Below, one piece after another: positions 62,382 to 64,000 of a stretch of 64,000 bases of DNA. A program made the translations under genes and the position numbers. The stretch spans positions 395,378 to 459,377 of the forward strand of contig NZ_MKQR01000007.1 of assembly GCF_001940455.1 (NCBI RefSeq). The letters are read 5' to 3'. Position 1 is the first letter of the stretch; each line of letters begins with the position of its first letter. The notes below the pieces were generated by a model. The model was not told where the DNA came from, searched no databases, and was given only the letters and a program-made list of their open reading frames with translations. Origin of the DNA: Actinokineospora bangkokensis (GTDB lineage Bacteria > Actinomycetota > Actinomycetes > Mycobacteriales > Pseudonocardiaceae).

Positions 62382-63626
62382 CTACCTCCGTCCTGTGCGT
62401 CCCCTGCTCGCGCGACGGGGCCGACCGGTCGGCAGGCGCAGGGTGATCAGGGCGCCGGAGCGGGAGGTGCGGGCGCGCACCGAGCCCCCGTGGCGGGCGG
62501 CGATGTCGGCGACGATGGCCAGCCCCAGGCCGTAGCGCCGTTGCTCCCCCACCGGGCTGCCGGTGCTGGAGAAGCGGTCGAAGACGTGGGGGAGCGCGGA
62601 GTCCGGGATGCCGGCGCCGTCGTCGGTGACGGTCACCTCGACGTGGTCGCCGTCGCGGCCCACCGACACCACCACCCGGCTGTGGGCGTGGCGGGCGGCG
62701 TTGTCGAGCAGGGCGGTGACAGCCCGGTCGAGGGCCTGTTCGCGGCCGTGCACCACCGCCTCCACCGCGGTCGCCGGGACGCCGTCGTCGCGGGTGGCGC
62801 TCAGGCCGGGGTGGGCAGCGGCCAGCCGGGCGATCGCCCGGTCGGCGACCGTCCCGAGGTCGACCGGCACCCGGTCGTCGTCCTGGCGGGGGTCGGCGGC
62901 GAGCAGCAGGTCGTCGAGGACGGCGGCCAGCGCCGCGGCGTCCGCCACCAGGGCGTCCACGTCGGCGTGCAGGGCGGCGCGGGGTCGGTCCACGGCGCGG
63001 CGGAGCAGTTGGGCGCGCGTGCTGATCAGGGTGACCGGGGTGCGCAGCTCGTGGCCTGCGTCCGCGAGGAAGCGGTGCTGCACGGCCAGCGCCTCGGCCA
63101 GCGGTGCCGCCGCGCGCCTGCCGCTCCACACCCCCACCGCCGTCGCCGCGACCAAGCCCGCCGCGCCTGCGATGGCCAGCGCTCGCAGCAGCCGCTCGCG
63201 CTCGGCGTGGGCGGTGGTCAGGTCGAGGGCCGCCTGCACGACGGTGCTGCCGCGGGTCGCGGTGCGCACCCGGTACTCCACCCCGCCCGCTCGGGTGTCG
63301 GTGGTCCGGGTGGTCCCGTCGGCGGCGGTGGCGTCGATGTCGGCTCGCAGCGGTAGGCCGGGGGGTGTGCGCGGGGTGCTCGTCGTGCGGGTGCCGGTGA
63401 CGGTGGTCAACCAGATCCCCGCCGGTGGGGCGGAGACGTCGTCGGGGTCGGCCGTGGCCGCGGCCAGGCTGTCGTCCTGAGCGGCGTGCTGCGAGTCGAG
63501 CACGCTCAGCACGGCGACGCCCGCGAAGAGCGCCACGGCCACCGCGACCACCGCCGCGGTCTGCGCCCCCACCCGGCGCGCCACCCTGCGCAGCAGCGCG
63601 GCCTCGGCGGTCGTGGGCGCGCTCAC
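62382..63626 (-). CDS. Sensor histidine kinase
   Basis: 414 residues from GTG 63626, which overlaps the response-regulator stop by 4 bp. Two membrane helices bracket an extracellular sensor of ~100 residues, rich in Thr/Asp. H-box DAGHELRTPVTL (His192), N-box TALLDNAARHAHS, and ATP-lid motifs DDGAGIPDS and YGLGLAIVADIAARHGG are intact. The kinase lacks an obvious HAMP domain. It is cotranscribed with the OmpR-type regulator that follows in the minus direction (63623 up). Confidence 0.92.
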   Translation of the reverse strand: MSAPTTAEAALLRRVARRVGAQTAAVVAVAVALFAGVAVLSVLDSQHAAQDDSLAAATADPDDVSAPPAGIWLTTVTGTRTTSTPRTPPGLPLRADIDATAADGTTRTTDTRAGGVEYRVRTATRGSTVVQAALDLTTAHAERERLLRALAIAGAAGLVAATAVGVWSGRRAAAPLAEALAVQHRFLADAGHELRTPVTLISTRAQLLRRAVDRPRAALHADVDALVADAAALAAVLDDLLLAADPRQDDDRVPVDLGTVADRAIARLAAAHPGLSATRDDGVPATAVEAVVHGREQALDRAVTALLDNAARHAHSRVVVSVGRDGDHVEVTVTDDGAGIPDSALPHVFDRFSSTGSPVGEQRRYGLGLAIVADIAARHGGSVRARTSRSGALITLRLPTGRPRRASRGRTGRR

Positions 63627-64000
63627 GGCCTGCCCAGCTGGTAGCCCCGGCCGTGCACGGTGTCCACCACGCCGCGCCCGAGCTTGCGGCGCAGGTAGTG
63701 CACGTAGGAGTCGACCACGGCGGTGCTCTCGGCCTCGGTGAACACCTGCCGCAGCAGTTCGGTCCTGGTGAACACCATCGTCGGGCGCGCGGCGAGCGCC
63801 GCCAGCAGCGCGCACTCGCGCTCGGAGAGCCGCTGCTGGCGGCGCTCGCCGGTGAGCTCGACCGACCGGGTGTCGAGGTCCAGGCGACCACCGGGCACCG
63901 CCAGGACCCTGGCGAGCTCGGCGTGGCGCCTGCGCAGCGCGCGCAGCCTCGCCAGCAGCTCGTCGACGTCGAACGGCTTGCCCAGGTAGTCCTCGGCGCC
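63623..64000 (-). CDS. OmpR-family response regulator, C-terminal part
   Basis: 126 codons are visible; the gene runs off the right edge. The visible part begins in the receiver domain with DYLGKPFDVDELLARLRALR (its conserved Lys), then the winged-helix DNA-binding domain (LSERECALLAALAARPTMVF; VVDSYVHYLRRKLG; TVHGRGYQLGRP). It forms a two-component system with the coupled histidine kinase. It is OmpR-type, not the NarL-type of DosR, so the DosR-like box at 59263 would need a regulator elsewhere. Confidence 0.9.
   Translation of the reverse strand, partial: GAEDYLGKPFDVDELLARLRALRRRHAELARVLAVPGGRLDLDTRSVELTGERRQQRLSERECALLAALAARPTMVFTRTELLRQVFTEAESTAVVDSYVHYLRRKLGRGVVDTVHGRGYQLGRP

Overview
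The window is very GC-rich and dense with GTG starts and 4-bp ATGA/GTGA start-stop overlaps. It carries ESX accessory genes, DUF3556, an Acg-type nitroreductase, class F sortase and fused sigma/anti-sigma factors. This points to an actinobacterial chromosome, most likely Pseudonocardiales (Actinosynnema/Saccharothrix/Lentzea-like); the taxonomic call is inference. No rRNA or tRNA gene was recognised.

Layout. 1-4141: tail of an unknown gene, then an SRPBCC protein, a formaldehyde-dehydrogenase-like zinc enzyme and a membrane protein. 4203-10199 (minus): a tight five-gene surface-polysaccharide operon, GT2 synthase > GT39 > DUF4397 > GH8 > class F sortase. 10670-15818: small proteins, a membrane-tethered sigma/anti-sigma fusion, a DUF4394 protein, and an ECF sigma/anti-sigma pair. 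15824-20810: an XRE-TPR regulator divergent from a glycosylase-like, B12-radical-SAM, thymidylate-kinase-like and Nudix gene set; this is the best candidate here for an undescribed nucleotide or DNA pathway. 20910-27814: DUF1990 gene ending in a MITE-like palindrome, then a PucR regulator and an AMP-ligase/DUF3556/FAD-oxidoreductase operon. 28064-29431: MerR and its target reductase around a classic MerR promoter. 29473-36257: PucR-type regulator and a meta-cleavage-like aromatic catabolic operon. 36360-38541: cell-wall hydrolases.

38709-43110: HTH-NACHT-membrane protein beside PPE-like/EspC-like/EspG genes of type VII secretion. 43196-47981: cupin, LysR, and a frameshifted ArsR-type regulator divergent from its MFS pump. 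48235-53708 is a degraded accessory or defence region: a divergent phosphoribosyltransferase/DprA-like pair, an integrase remnant, a type I-E CRISPR array joined directly to a truncated cas1, intact cas2e, a second short array, and a NYN nuclease. One internal deletion appears to have removed the leader, Cascade/cas3 and most of cas1. 53709-55503 has no convincing gene.

55504-62320 resembles a DosR-type dormancy gene set: Acg nitroreductase, CtpF-like P-type ATPase, Hrp1-like CBS protein, BON protein and flavodoxin. A GGGAC-N4-GTCCC dyad lies in the ATPase/CBS divergent promoter. 62382-64000 is a histidine kinase and a response regulator cut by the window edge.
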